This document shows, piece after piece, positions 22,552 through 33,739 of a DNA stretch of 64,000 nt. Both the position numbers and the translations under genes were made by a program. The notes below the pieces were generated by a model. That model worked only from the letters and a program-made list of their open reading frames with translations. It did no database searches and was not told the origin of the DNA. Source of the DNA: Alopecurus myosuroides (Eukaryota; Streptophyta; Magnoliopsida; Poales; Poaceae); assembly GCA_028641055.1 (NCBI GenBank), contig CM054061.1, positions 60,780,974-60,844,973 of the forward strand, read 5' to 3'. Within the stretch, counting starts at the first letter, position 1, and every line of letters starts with the position of its first letter.

Positions 22552-23862
22552 TTATATTTTAGAGAAATCTTTAATAAAACTCCTATAGAAACTAGCATGA
22601 CCAACAACACTACGAATACCTTTAACATCCCTAGGACAGGGATGTTTCTCAATTGCTTCCACTTTAGCTCTGTCAACTTCAATTCCTCTTTTAGAAATTT
22701 TATGTCCAAGAACAATTCCTTCATTTACCATAAAGTGGCATTTCTCCCAATAAAGAACAAGATTAGTTTCCTTACATCTCTGCAAAACTTTATCAAGATT
22801 GTGCAAGCAGTTATCAAAAGAAGTCCCATTGATGGAGAAATCACCCATGAATACTTCCACAATGTCCTCACAAAAACCATGAAAAATAGCAGACATGCAT
22901 CTTCGAAACGTAGCAGGAGCATTAAACAAACCAAAAGGCATACGTCTATAAGCATAAGTTCCATAAGGACAAGCAAAGTTGTTTTCTCTTGGTCTTGTTT
23001 CCTAAGAGCAATTGGAGAAAACCCAGAATAACCATCAACAAAGCAAAAATGAGTTTTCTTAGACAACCTTTTAACATTTGAGCAATTAAAGATAAAGTAT
23101 GATGATATTTCTTAGTATCTTTGTTAACTTTTCTAAAATGAATGCACATCCTATAACCAACTACTACTCTTTGAGGAATAAGCTCATCATTTTCATTGGG
23201 CACAACAGTCATTCCTCCTTTCTTAGGGACACAATGCACAAGTCTTACCCATCTACTATCAGGAATAGGATAAACAATACCAGCATCAAGGAGATTCATA
23301 CCTCATTTCTTACCACTTCCTTCATCTTAAGAATTAAACGGCGTTGGTGTTCAACAACTGGCTTTGCATCAGGTTCCATATTAATAGAATGCTCACATAT
23401 AGCAGAGGAAATCCCTTTAAAATCATCAAGAATATACCCAATAGCTCCTCGGTGTTTCTTTAATATTTTCAATAACCTTTCCTCTTCTTTACCTGAAGGT
23501 TTTAGAACTAATAATAACAAGATATGTTTTCTTATCAGCAATATAAGCATATTTAAGATCATCAGGTAAAGGCTTTAAATCAAAAACAGGCTCCTCCTTG
23601 GGTGGTAATGTGGTACCCAAGTCTCACATAGGTAAATTGTGTTTTAGCATCACTAGTTGATGAAAAAGAATATCGTGAATCTCATTTCTTTCTTCCATAA
23701 AGAACTCACTTTCGTGGTTCTCCATGTATTGCTGCAAAGCATTGTTAGGAGAAAGAGCAATAGAGGCAAGTTGTTCAATTCTAAAATCTTCATTAGGCAA
23801 TTCAGTTTCATAATGAGCTCTATCAAATTTAGAAAAATTAAACTCATAAGATTTTTCATCAA
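22552..23862 (-). pseudogene. Reverse transcriptase of element E, FMGDF active site
   Basis: From about 23562 downwards: KPSGKEEERLLKILKKHRGA and AICEHSINMEPDAKPV, then DAGIVYPIPDSRWVRLVHCV, VPKKGGMTVV, GYRMCIHFRKVNKDTKKYHH, MPFGLFNAPATFRRCM and GHKISKRGIEVDRAKVEAIE. The catalytic motif is FMGDF at 22837-22851: the first Asp of the expected F-[LM]-D-D is Gly (GGT at 22843-22845). Frame changes at about 23300 and 22945-23070 also break it. The linker to the protease (23653-23862) is still partly readable. Confidence 0.9.
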
Positions 23863-23863
23863 A

Positions 23864-24652
23864 TTAGGTCAATATTTTCTCCTTCTTACAATCTATAACA
23901 GCACCACAAGTGTTCAAGAAAGGTCTACCAAAAATGATAGGACAAGTTTTACTAGCAGCCGAACCAACTACTAGAAAATCAGCAGGATATTTAGTCTTAC
24001 CACATAAAACTTCTACATCTCTAACAATACCGATTGGAGAGATATTTTGTCTATTAGCAAGCTGAATAACCATATCAACATCTTCAAGTTCACAAGAACC
24101 AATTTCATGGATGATTTCTCTATAAAGCTCATAAGGAATAGCACTAGAACTTGCACCAATATCACATAAACAAGAATAGCAACGATTACCTATCCTAAAT
24201 GAAAGCACAAGAACACTAGTTTTCCTAGATTTACCAGGATGTGAAAAAATATTAGAAGCATCCTCACAAAAGATAATGTGTCCATCTTTTACATTTTTAG
24301 AGACAAGGTCTTTAAATATTGCTACCGTAGGTTCAATAGTTATTTGTTCATTAGGTTCTATATATATCTTAGTACTTTTGTTAACCACACTAGCAATAAT
24401 TAAATGTTCCTTTACCTTAGCAGGGAAAGACATTTTCTCAATATAAGGTTCAGGCACAGCAGGATTAACAGTATGAACTTCTATATTTCTAACATGAACA
24501 CAATTAATAGTATCCTTATAAGGTGCATGGTACTTGTTCCACTCCTTTTTGGGAATATCAAGATAGGAGACAAAGGCCCTAAAACAGTTTGGAAAGATTT
24601 GAGAGTCTAGAACACAAACAACACTAACATTATAGAAACCATCGGTTCCCAT
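23864..24652 (-). pseudogene. Retropepsin protease region of element E
   Basis: A 262-codon frame. Residues around 160-190 read RIGNRCYSCLCDIGASSSAI, with the D-I-G-A-S active site, and the end reads TCPIIFGRPFLNTCGAVIDC, the typical retropepsin C-terminal strand. The N-terminal part (YLDIPKKEWNKYHAPYKDTI) is the Gag-protease linker seen in Athila-type elements. The frame stops before the RT. The catalytic Asp is kept; the frame is separated from gag by a frame change near 24650. Confidence 0.85.
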
Positions 24653-24654
24653 AA

Positions 24655-25326
24655 AAGATTTAATGCATTCATAACCATAATATATACCTCAATATCTACC
24701 TTTGGCATTTTCCCATCCTTCAGTATTTTCTTCAATACGGTCAATAAAATCCCATTTGTAAATGATCCAGCACAAGAAGCATCCAATAAATCCTTATCAT
24801 GAAAAGAAAGCCTTGCATTAAAATTATTAATAATAGTATTACTTGGGAGCTCATGAATGGGATATTTGAGCAATAATAATTTCAATCTCCCCCAAGCTTG
24901 GGCGATACTCTCTCCATCACGATGCCAAACATTATATATTTAATTCCGATCTTTATGAATCTCACTAGGAGGATACAATTTAGAATAAAAGAGAGGTACA
25001 ATTTCCTCCCATCCAATAGATCGGCCATTCTTCAGCATTTAAAACCATTCCGCAGCTTTTCCCTTGAGTGATCAAGAGAATAATTTCCACTTAACTTCGT
25101 CCATCGTAATACCTGCACACCTGAATAACTCGCATAATTCATGTATAAAGAGTAAATGATCACCGGGATGGACAGTTCCATCTCCAAATTAGCAGTTATC
25201 CATAAGACGTTCAACAATTTTCTTAGATATTTTAAAAGGATCCAATTGAGCAGACAGCGGGTCCTATACTACATTAGAAGTAGTAGCAGTACTCCTAAAT
25301 AGGGAACCAAATGGAGATCACTCCAT
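24655..25326 (-). pseudogene. Gag of element E with stop at codon 3
   Basis: Reading starts at the ATG at 25324-25326, and the third codon is TGA. The text then runs on as DPFKISKKIVERLMDN, FGDGTVHPG, KAAEWFKMLKNG, VPLFYSKLYPPSEIHKDRN and NNFNARLSFHDKDLLDASC, a clear Gag core homologous to that of element A at 3050-3520. Further stops lie near 25191 and 24940. Open pieces are 25032-25217 and 24607-24885. Confidence 0.8.
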
Positions 25327-25413
25327 AATAAAAGAAAGCAGCAAACAGAAATAAAAAACATCAATCATAGTAAAAGTTTCTCTTACCAATTTTACTTACT
25401 AATAGCGCTTCAC

Positions 25414-25431
25414 TCCCCGGAAACGGCACCA
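25414..25431 (-). other. Primer binding site (tRNA-Asp) of element E
   Basis: On the minus strand TGGTGCCGTTTCCGGGGA, two mismatches to the tRNA-Asp complement, 11 bp from the 5' LTR boundary at 25443. Confidence 0.85.
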
Positions 25432-25442
25432 TAAAATAGTCT

Positions 25443-26932
25443 TGATAGCCCATTAGTACAGGGGGTGTATCATAGTACTTTCGATAAATAAGAGTGTCGA
25501 ACCCAACGAGGAGCAGAAGGTGTTGATGAGCAGGTTGGATAGAGGATTCACTTTGAACACTAGAAAACGTTTTTTTGGTGGTTTTTGATATAGCAGATAA
25601 ATAAAGTGCGAGTAAGTAAAAGACAGTAATAATAATTTCTGTGAGTGGCCCAATCCTTTTTAGAGCAAAGGACAAGCCGGTTGGTTTACTTATGGTTACC
25701 AAACGTTCTCGAGGACACATGGGAACTTCGTCAAGCGCTTTTGTTTCATACAGTTGATTAATATTTATTATTTTGATAGGTGTTTTGTGGATGAACCTAT
25801 GCTAATGCACCTCCCAACTAGGACTAATACATACTTTTGATTAGACCCCTTGTAACCATCCGCAACTATAAGAAATAATTAAGATAAATCTAACCACAGC
25901 CTTAAACTCTCGGATCCTACACTCCCTCATGCATCGGTTTCCTAACGGGGGTTTAGGGGTCTGTCACTCCGGGAACCCCACAATTAGTAGCCAAATACAC
26001 AATGCATCCCTCTAGGCCCATAAAGGTGAAGTGTCATGTAGTCAACGTTCACATGACACCACTAGAAGAATAGCACCACAACTTAAATATCAAACCATTC
26101 GATATTACTTCAACATAATTCCACTACTAACATCTTGACTTCTCCCATGTACTCAAGACCTAACGAACTACTCACAAGACATCATATGGATCATAATCAG
26201 AGGTTATATAATGATGAATAACAATCTGGTCATAAAGTGCAAACACCGATAAATCTCGTAAGCATCAACTACTAACAAGTAATCCACACCAGGAGAGAGA
26301 TCTAGTGGAAAGCAACAATATAGAACCCTAATTTTCATAGCGGGATGGAGGTGGATGGTGAGGATGATGGTGCTGGTGGTGATGATGATGATTTTGATGA
26401 TGCCCGGAGCGATGACGATGACGATGGCGATGATTTCCTCTCTCCAAGAGATTCCCCGGCAGATTTCTCCCTGCCGGAGAGCTTTTCTCTCTTTGTGGGT
26501 TTCCGCCACGAGGAGGCGGCATAATATTTCCTCGATGGTTCCCCGGTCTTAGGGTTCCCTGGGGATGAAGTACTCGAGAGGGGGCTGCCAGAGGTTGGCC
26601 AGGGTGGCCACACAACGTGGCGGCGCGACCATGGGGGGCGCCACTTGGTGGTGTGGGCCCCTGGTGGCCCCCTCTGGCTCCCCTCCTGGCTGGCTCCTTC
26701 ATCTGGTGTCCTAATACTTCTCCGATGTCCCCCTTCTTCTTCTGATCTTCAGAAATAGGGTATCTTGACGGTGCTTTTTCCAGCAGATTTATGGTCCCGG
26801 TGAATTATTCTCCAATAATTGTAAAACATGCAAAATAGATGAAATAACATAAGTAGTGCATCATAATATGAAATATATCGATGAATAACAGAAAGTTACA
26901 ATATAAAATAGTGATGCAAAATGGACATATCA
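25443..26932 (-). repeat. 5' LTR of element E
   Basis: 1490 bp, direct repeat of 16667-18133 with scattered substitutions and small indels. Ends TGATATGTCC and GGGCTATCA on the minus strand. It contains the same GAT/GGT-rich stretch (26335-26435) and GC-rich hairpin stretch (26620-26680). Confidence 0.9.
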
Positions 26933-27271
26933 AGGTGTCCTGGCATTTATATTTTTCCGCACTTTTAAAGACAAGTGAAATATCACTTTGTTATGTTTTC
27001 TTTATGCTCGAAATAAACGTATAACTTTCAAGTGCATTATTATTCATGACCTTTTATTTGTGTTACTTTCCATGATGCAACATGATTGCTAAGTTTCATT
27101 GTTAGAATTATATCGATCATGCTTGTGTTTAAAGTACTATGATCTCATTTTACATATGCTTTTCCAAATATGATAATCAAGTTTATGTTGGTAGCATGTC
27201 ACCTCATAAATTATTTTGTTTTTTATCGGTTTTCCTACTCGAGGACGAGTAGAACTAAGCATGGGGATGCT
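26933..27271 (+). other. End of B 3' non-coding region, pre-PPT hairpin and polypurine tract
   Basis: After the E target duplication the B sequence resumes. CTACTCG (27235-27241) pairs with CGAGTAG (27246-27252) around a 4-nt loop. This is followed by the polypurine tract AAGCATGGGGATGCT (27257-27271), which abuts the LTR start at 27272. C has the same arrangement at 38237-38273 with a less perfect stem. Confidence 0.8.
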
Positions 27272-28890
27272 TGATACGTCTCAAACGTATCTATAAATTC
27301 TGATGTTCCATGTTGTTTTCACGCCGTATACTACATGTTTTCTATACACTTTATGTCATTTTTATGGATTTCCTGGGACTAACCTATTGACAAGATGCTA
27401 TAGAGCCAGTTCCTATTTTCTGCTGTTTTTGGTTTTAGAAAAGTTGTTCTAGAAATATTCTCAGAATTGGACGAAACAAAATCCCAGGGTCTTAGAAATC
27501 TGTCACGTACACGGAGTCCGGAGGGGGCGCCTGGAGCCACCACACCATAGGGTGGCGCTCCCCTTGGCCGCGCCACCAGGTGGTGTGCCCCCTGGCTGCC
27601 CACCGACTTTTCCCTTTCACCTATTTAAGCTCCTCCTCGAGTTAACCCTAAATACCGGAGCCTCCATCCACGAAAAGTTCTGTAGCCGCTGTCATCGTCA
27701 ACCGTAGTTCGGGAGGGTTCTGAAGCACTCCCCAGCACACTACCGGGAGGGAGAATCATCGCCAGAGGGCTCTTCATAACCATGCATTCCTCCGGAGTGG
27801 TGCGTGAGTAGTTCATCCTTGGACTACGAGTACATAGTAGTATCTAGATGGTTGTCTTCTCCTCTTTATGCCTCATGTTTAGATCTAGTGAGCTGCCTAA
27901 CATGATCAAGATCATCTTATCGTAATGCTACATGTTGTGTTTGCTGGGATCCGATGAATATTGAATGTTATGTCCAGTGATTATCAATCTATCATGTTCA
28001 TGTTATTTATGATCTTGGATGCTCTCCGCTACTAGTAGATGCTTTGGCCAAGTTGATACTTTTAACTCCAAGAGGGAGTATTTATGCTCAATAGTGGGTC
28101 CATGCCTTTCTTCCATTCATGCTCGAGTGAAAGAAACGTAACAGATGGGGGATGTGTTGTTTCCATTAGGGAGAAAACAACAATGTTTTGATTGTTTACA
28201 TTACACACTTTACTTAAGGTAATAATCAAATGCTTGCAACTTAATACCCGAGGTTTGATTGGATGACACTCCGATGGTGGATTACTAGTCATAGATGCAG
28301 TTGGATAGCGGTCTATGAATTATGTTGTAATGCTCGTATGAATCACATAGTAATCATCATGTCATGCATATGCACTACGGTGCAACCTTTATATCTGTCA
28401 ATTGCCCAGCTGTAATTTGTCTACCCAGCATGTTATCTATCTATTTTGGAGACACACCACTAGTGAACTGTGGACCCCGGTCCATTCTTTTACACTGGTA
28501 ATACGACCATTGCAAACATTGTTTTCCTTTCATTTACTGCAATTACTGTTTTCCTCTTATTCACTACCATCACTATTCTCTTTTCATTTACTACAAACAA
28601 GTACTATTTTCCACACTATACATCTAATCCTTCGTGTTAGCAATACCGGTGAGATTTACAACCTCATTGTTTCGTTGGGGACAAGTACTTTGATTGTGTT
28701 GTGTAGATTCCACGTTGCTGCTTAGCCTGGTAGTGCACCCTGCCAACATCAGTTGTCTTCAACCTTCAGAAGTGATTTCTTTCTCCTACTGGTCGATTAA
28801 ACCTCGGTGACTTTCTGCGGGAAAACTTGGTGTTGTGCTCTGCATACCTTCCTCTTGGGGTCTCCCAATGAGTGCACTCCCGCACCATCA
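27272..28890 (+). repeat. 3' LTR of element B
   Basis: 1619 bp, TGATACGTCTCAAACG to CACCATCA, direct repeat of 10747-12362. It is followed by ATATG (target duplication) and then TCTCCAACGTATC, which is the continuation of the C LTR begun at 10740. Confidence 0.9.
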
Positions 28891-28895
28891 ATATG

Positions 28896-30509
28896 TCTCC
28901 AACGTATCTATAATTTTTGATGTTCCATGTTGATATTATTCCAATTGCTACATGTTTTCTACACACTTTATAGCATTTTTATGGAATTCTTGGGACTAAC
29001 ATATTAACAAGATGCCACGGCACCAGTTCCTGTTTTCTGCTGTTTTGTGTTTCAGAAAAGTTCTTATGGAGATATTCTCGGAATTGGATGAAACAAAATC
29101 CTAGGGTCCTATATTTATGTCACATATCCGGAGTCCGGAGGAGACCCGGAGGGGGGCTCCGAGGCGGCCACACCATAGGGTGGCGCTCCCCCTGGCCACA
29201 CCACCAGATGGTGTGGGCCCCTCGGGAGCCCACCGACATTGCCCTTTCGCCTATATATTGATATCCTCAGGGAAACCCTAAATACCCGAGCCTCCATCCA
29301 CGAAAAGTTCCGTAGCCGCCGTCATCGTCAACCCTAGTTCGAGAGGGTTATGAAGCTCTCCCTGACACCCTACCGGCAGGGGAAATCATCACCGGAGGGC
29401 TCTACATCACCATGCATGCCTCCGGAGTGATGCGTGGGGTAGTTCATCCTTGCACTACGGGTCCATAGCAGTAGCTAGATGGTTGTCTTCTCATCCTTTT
29501 GTGCCATCATATTTAGATCTTGTGTGCTTCCTAACATGATCAAGATCATCTTATTGTAATGCTACATGTTGTGTTTGCTGGGATCCGATGAATATTGAAT
29601 GCTATGTCAAGTTGATTATAGATCTATCTTTATATGTTATTTGTGATCTTGTGTGCTCTTCGTTACTATTAGATGCTCTGGCCAAGTTAACGCTTTTAAC
29701 TCTAAGAGGGAGTATTTATGCTCGATAGTGGGTTCATGCCTCCAATAATCTGGGACAGTGACAATAACTTCTAAGATTGTGGATGTGTTGTTGCCACTAG
29801 GGATTAAACAACAATGTTTTGTCTAAGGATAATTCTATTGTTCACATTACACACTTTACTTAATGCAATAATCTGTTTCTTGCAACTTAATACTCAAAGT
29901 TTGCTCGGATGACGTCCCGAGAGTGGATTGTTAGTCATAGATGTAGTTGGATTACGATTTATGTATCATGTTGGAATGCCGAAATGAATCTCATAGTAAT
30001 CATCATGTCATGCATATGCACTACGGTGCAACCTCTATTTCTGTCAATTGCCCAGTTGTAATTTGTTTACCCAGCATGTTATTTATCTGTTTTGGAGGGA
30101 CACCACTAGTGAACTGTGGATCTCGGCCCATTCTTTTACACTGATAATACAACCTACTGCAAGCATTGTTCTCTTTTAGTGCAAACATTGTTTTCATTTC
30201 ATTCACTACAAACAAACATCATTTTCCACACTATACGTCTAATCCTTTGTGTTCAGCAAAACCGGTGAGATTGACAAACTCACTGTTTCGTTGGGGCAAA
30301 GTATTTTGGTTGTGTTGTGTGCAGATTCCATGTTGCCATTGAGCCTAGTAGTGTGCCCTGCCAACATTAGCCGTCAAAAACCTTAAAAAGTGGTTTCTTT
30401 CTCCTACTGGTCTGATTAAACCTTGGTTTTTTTTAGGGAAAACTGGATGTTGTACTCTTGATACCTTCCTCTTGTGGTGTCCCAACGAACGTGTGTCGGC
30501 ATGCCATAA
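28896..30509 (+). repeat. 5' LTR of element C (all but its first 7 bp)
   Basis: Continues TGATACG of 10740-10746 with TCTCCAACGTATCTATAATT and ends GCATGCCATAA, where related LTRs end CCATCA. The match to 38274-39862 runs over the whole length. The last dinucleotide has mutated from CA to AA. Confidence 0.8.
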
Positions 30510-30520
30510 AGCTTGTTTTC

Positions 30521-30538
30521 TGGATCCGTTGTTGGGAT
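30521..30538 (+). other. Degenerate primer binding site of element C
   Basis: TGGATCCGTTGTTGGGAT stands where A and B have TGGCGCCGTTGCCGGGGA-type sites, 11 bp after the LTR end. Several substitutions show age. Confidence 0.65.
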
Positions 30539-30657
30539 GGAAGAAGATTTCTGCAAGGGGAGTCTCTCACCTCCAATCTTTTTTACTTTGTTATTGTTTT
30601 ACTTACTTTATTTTATTTTTTCTTGTTTACTTCTTTACATCAAAAATACAAACTAAA

Positions 30658-31086
30658 ATGAGTATCCCTGAGAACACTAAGTTGTGTGACTTTACTAGCA
30701 GAAACAACAATGATTTTATTTGTACACCTATTGCTCCACCTGCTCCTAATGCAATTTTTTATGAAATTTAGCCATCCATGTTAAAGCTTGTTATGAGAGA
30801 GCCATTTTCTGGTGTTAGTTCTGATGATGCTGCTGCTCACCTTAATAATTTTGTTGAACTTTGTGAGATGCAAAAGTGTAAGGTTATAGATGGAGAATTT
30901 ATTTAACTGAAATTGTCTCCTTTCTCTTTAAGAGCAAGAGCTAAAGAATGGTTGCTATCTTTGCGTAGAAATAGTATTGATTCCTGGACTAAATGTAAAG
31001 ATGCTTTCATTGGAAAATATTATCCTCCTGCAAAGATTATATTTTTAATAAGTAGCATTATGAATTTTAAACAATTGGATAATGAG
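30658..31086 (+). pseudogene. Gag fragment of element C
   Basis: Starts at the ATG at 30658 (MSIPENTKLCDFTSRNNNDF). A stop lies after AIFYEI, then the text continues as SGVSSDDAAAHLNNFVELCE, another stop, and PFSLRARAKEWLLSLRRNSI to MNFKQLDNEQ. It matches element B gag closely. It ends where element D begins, and the part equivalent to B 13000-13960 is missing, deleted with or after the D insertion. Confidence 0.75.
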
Positions 31087-31995
31087 CAAACTTCTCACAA
31101 TCTTCATTAGCAACGTTAGTGCAAATCGAAATAATAAATTCACATGGTTCAGTTTGAACACAAGACTAACACTCATAAACACATGAGCTACTGTCATAAC
31201 TTCTTTTAAAACTCTTTTTCTCAAAAGAACACCAAAAGAAAGAGATTAAGAGGCAAATGCAATTATTAGCAGAAATCTGTCAAAACAGAACAACGGTAAA
31301 GATGATTTTTTTAGAAAATCATATGTTGCTCAAATCAAAAAGTGGTCCACTAAGAAAAGTTGCCAATATATCCCAGGATGGCGCACAAAAAAACTCAGGT
31401 CATGTTGAAGTTTCTGTGATTTTATACGATTTTAACAGTGGACAGCAGAAATCTGTTTCCTGCGCAGAAATCCGAAATATAGTCTCAACTTTCCACTAGA
31501 GGCTTTACTTGGCTCAACAAAGACACAAAAGAAAAGATACAACAGGGTTGATAAGGAAATAGACAACACCCAGCTACAAAGAAAACAAAAATAAACGACG
31601 GAAAACGGGTTGAAAACGGAGAAATAAAACGGCTTGTCTCCCGGAAGCGCTTTTCTTTTAATGCCTTTCAGCTAGGCACAATGATTTTAAAAAGATGCTC
31701 ACATAATAATAAGAGTTGAAACACAATAAGAGAGAATCAAGAAGCAAATAGAAAACACATTTAAGTCTAACCCACTTCCTATGAAAAAGAATCTTGTAGA
31801 AAAACAAGTCAACGAAGCACAAAGACTAACATAGGAAGACAAAATAAGTGCAACTTCAAAAAATTTAACATAAAGAAGGGAAACTTAATATTGTTGAGAT
31901 GCATAAAACCATGTTTCCCTATATTATAATAACCTTCAGTATAATCATGAATAAAATGAACATTATAGCTATCACATAAAACATTCTTATCATGA

Positions 31996-32991
31996 TGTAA
32001 CGGCCGGGGTTTTCCCCAAATAGGAATTGTTTGTTTGGTTTTTTTTTTTTTTGCATCATGTCATCATGCCATCTGCATCATAAAACTCACCAAACATTTA
32101 AAAACTTTCTCAATCCTATTTTTTCATGAAAATTGAGTTGAGTTTGTGGCTCTAAAACTTATTTTTGGTTTTTCTTAGTGCCTAAAACAATTTCTGGAAA
32201 AATATTAAAACAAATCAAGAGAAGAAAAAAAAATGTTTTTAAGGAGGAGAGAGAAGCCCAACCGGCCCAGGAAGCCCACCCACCTAATCCAGCCCACCTC
32301 CACCCTCCTTTCTTCCTCGTACGGACAGAGGAGAAGGAGCAGGTGGCTCCCGTGACCACCTCCTGATCCCCTCTCCCCCTCACTTGCCCCCTCCGATAAA
32401 GCCACCTCTTGGCCAGCACACGAACCCTAGCTTCCATCTCCCCCCTATTTTTTTCCCTCCCCGCCGCCGCCATATACCTCCCTCGCTCATCTCTGTTTCT
32501 GTCCTCCCAAATTCACTGAGAAAACTAGCGCCAACAACCCTCACCTCTCAATCGCCATGGAAAACGGGAGCTCCACCTGAGTGCGGGAATCGAACACCGT
32601 TGTCCTCTGCATCATCTACGCTGAAGTTGCGAGCAGGAGCTGTCCCAGAGGGTCGCCAAGGTCTTCTTCCTCGTCATCGGTTACTTCGACCGCGACCTCG
32701 TCGCCTGCAACCGCCGATTCTGCTTCCGCGGCTTTCCGGCGTGAACGACGACGTCGAGCACCCCCGGTGAGCCACTGCCGTTCCCTCCTAGTTTTCTCTT
32801 CCTTGTTCGTCGCTCTATCCTCAACCCCGATCGGCAACAAGCTTGGCATCCATGGCCAACCATGGACTCACGTACATGGCTGCACGGAGGCATAGCACAT
32901 GCTACCCTCTCCATGTGCCCGATCTTCTCGCTCCCGCACCGTGCACACACACCTGGTCCACATCCAGCTGTTGTTCCAACCTTTGGAGGTC
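31996..32991. mobile_element. 996-bp insertion in element D, possibly a solo LTR
   Basis: Identical 5-bp flanks CATGA (31991-31995 and 32992-32996) bracket a segment starting TGTAACGGCCGGGG; A has the uninterrupted site (about 5038-5055 on the other strand). A 5-bp duplication and TGTAAC start suggest an LTR, perhaps of a Tekay/Del-like Gypsy. However, the last bases are GGTC rather than CA. The interior has a T-tract (about 32038-32052) and a GC-rich, CT-rich leader-like stretch (32250-32760). Open frames here (32384-32770, 32581-32895) have no recognisable domain. Confidence 0.55.
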
Positions 32992-32996
32992 CATGA

Positions 32997-33600
32997 GCCA
33001 CATGCATAAAAGAACTAATACTATCCACATAAGCATAATAATTCTTATTAATAACAACGGGAGTAGGATTATCATAAGGAACTAGAACATGGTAGACAAG
33101 TTGCATATTCAAGAGATGGTTTTGGGTAATCCTACCATAATTATGGCAAGTTTCATGAGGATGATTGTAATTATAACCTATGTTATAACTTTCTTTATAA
33201 TAATTATCAAAGGCTGGAGGCATATTGAAATCATAATTAATTTTCTCCTCAATAGTAGGTGGACTAAAAATGTCATGTTCATCATTGTAATCATCATATA
33301 TTGGAGGCAAAGTATCATCAAAGAAAATTTCCTCCTCAAAACTTGGGGGACTAAAAATTTCATATTCATCAAAACTAGCTTCCCTAAGCTTATAATTTTC
33401 CATAGCATTAGCAATAATGATGTTCAAAGAGTGCATACTAAAACATTGCTACTAGCATGCAAATAAAGTTCCATAGTTTTTTTTTAATTTTCTCTTCAAA
33501 CACTTCATGTCCTAACTCAAGATAAAGATCATAAAGCTCTCTCATATTTTTGTTGTTTTCCATTAAGACTAACTAATAAAAATAAAAACAAGCAACAAGT
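32997..33600 (-). pseudogene. Short gag start and acidic ORF remnant of element D
   Basis: The minus strand has MENNKNMRELYDLYLELGHE near 33560 (as in A at 2718), then a frame change. The frame at 32997-33436 reads ASFDEYEIFSPPSFEEEIFF, LPPIYDDYNDEHDIFSPPTI, KINYDFNMPPAFDNYYKESY and PHETCHNYGRITQNHLLNMQ. Compared with A it jumps from the N-terminal region straight to the C-terminal region, so the Gag core is absent. The open frame continues to 32681 only because it reads into the inserted 996-bp segment. Function unknown. Confidence 0.6.
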
Positions 33601-33711
33601 AAAAATAAACCTAACTAGTAAAAACAAGAAACAAAAAGATATAATTGCAAAATCTAAATGAAATAACTTCGAGCACTCACACCCGATGATGTGAGTACCT
33701 TTTACCTTACC

Positions 33712-33729
33712 TCCCGGGCAACGGCGATA
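33712..33729 (-). other. Primer binding site of element D
   Basis: Minus strand TATCGCCGTTGCCCGGGA, 15 of 18 matching the tRNA-Asp complement by hand, 10 bp from the LTR boundary at 33740. Confidence 0.75.
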
Positions 33730-33739
33730 GAAAAGAGCT

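Larger units (their letters stand above)
16667..26932 (-). mobile_element. Element E: full-length Athila-type Gypsy retrotransposon, inactive
   Basis: Reading the minus strand: 5' LTR (26932-25443), primer site, gag, protease, RT, RNase H, integrase, a downstream ORF3 with its own TATA-like box, a non-coding region, polypurine tract and 3' LTR (18133-16667). Total 10,266 bp. The target duplication TGGTG (16662-16666) / AGGTG (26933-26937) has one mismatch and lies in the 3' non-coding region of B; C has the uninterrupted site at about 37938. The gag, RT and integrase each carry a disabling change. Confidence 0.93.
10747..28890 (+). mobile_element. Element B: complete gag-protease LTR retrotransposon, interrupted by E
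   Basis: LTRs at 10747-12362 and 27272-28890 bracket a primer site, gag, protease and a long 3' non-coding region. There is no RT or integrase. Target duplication ATACG (10742-10746) / ATATG (28891-28895), one mismatch, places the insertion 7 bp inside the 5' LTR of element C. Element E (10,266 bp) interrupts the 3' non-coding region. Without E the element is about 7.9 kb. The first 190 bp of the two LTRs differ at roughly 17 positions by hand count, so it is not young. Confidence 0.9.

Noticed and set aside
32384..32895. Overlapping plus-strand frames in the 996-bp insert
   Set aside because: Ser/Pro/Arg-rich text from a CT-rich leader-like sequence with no recognisable domain.
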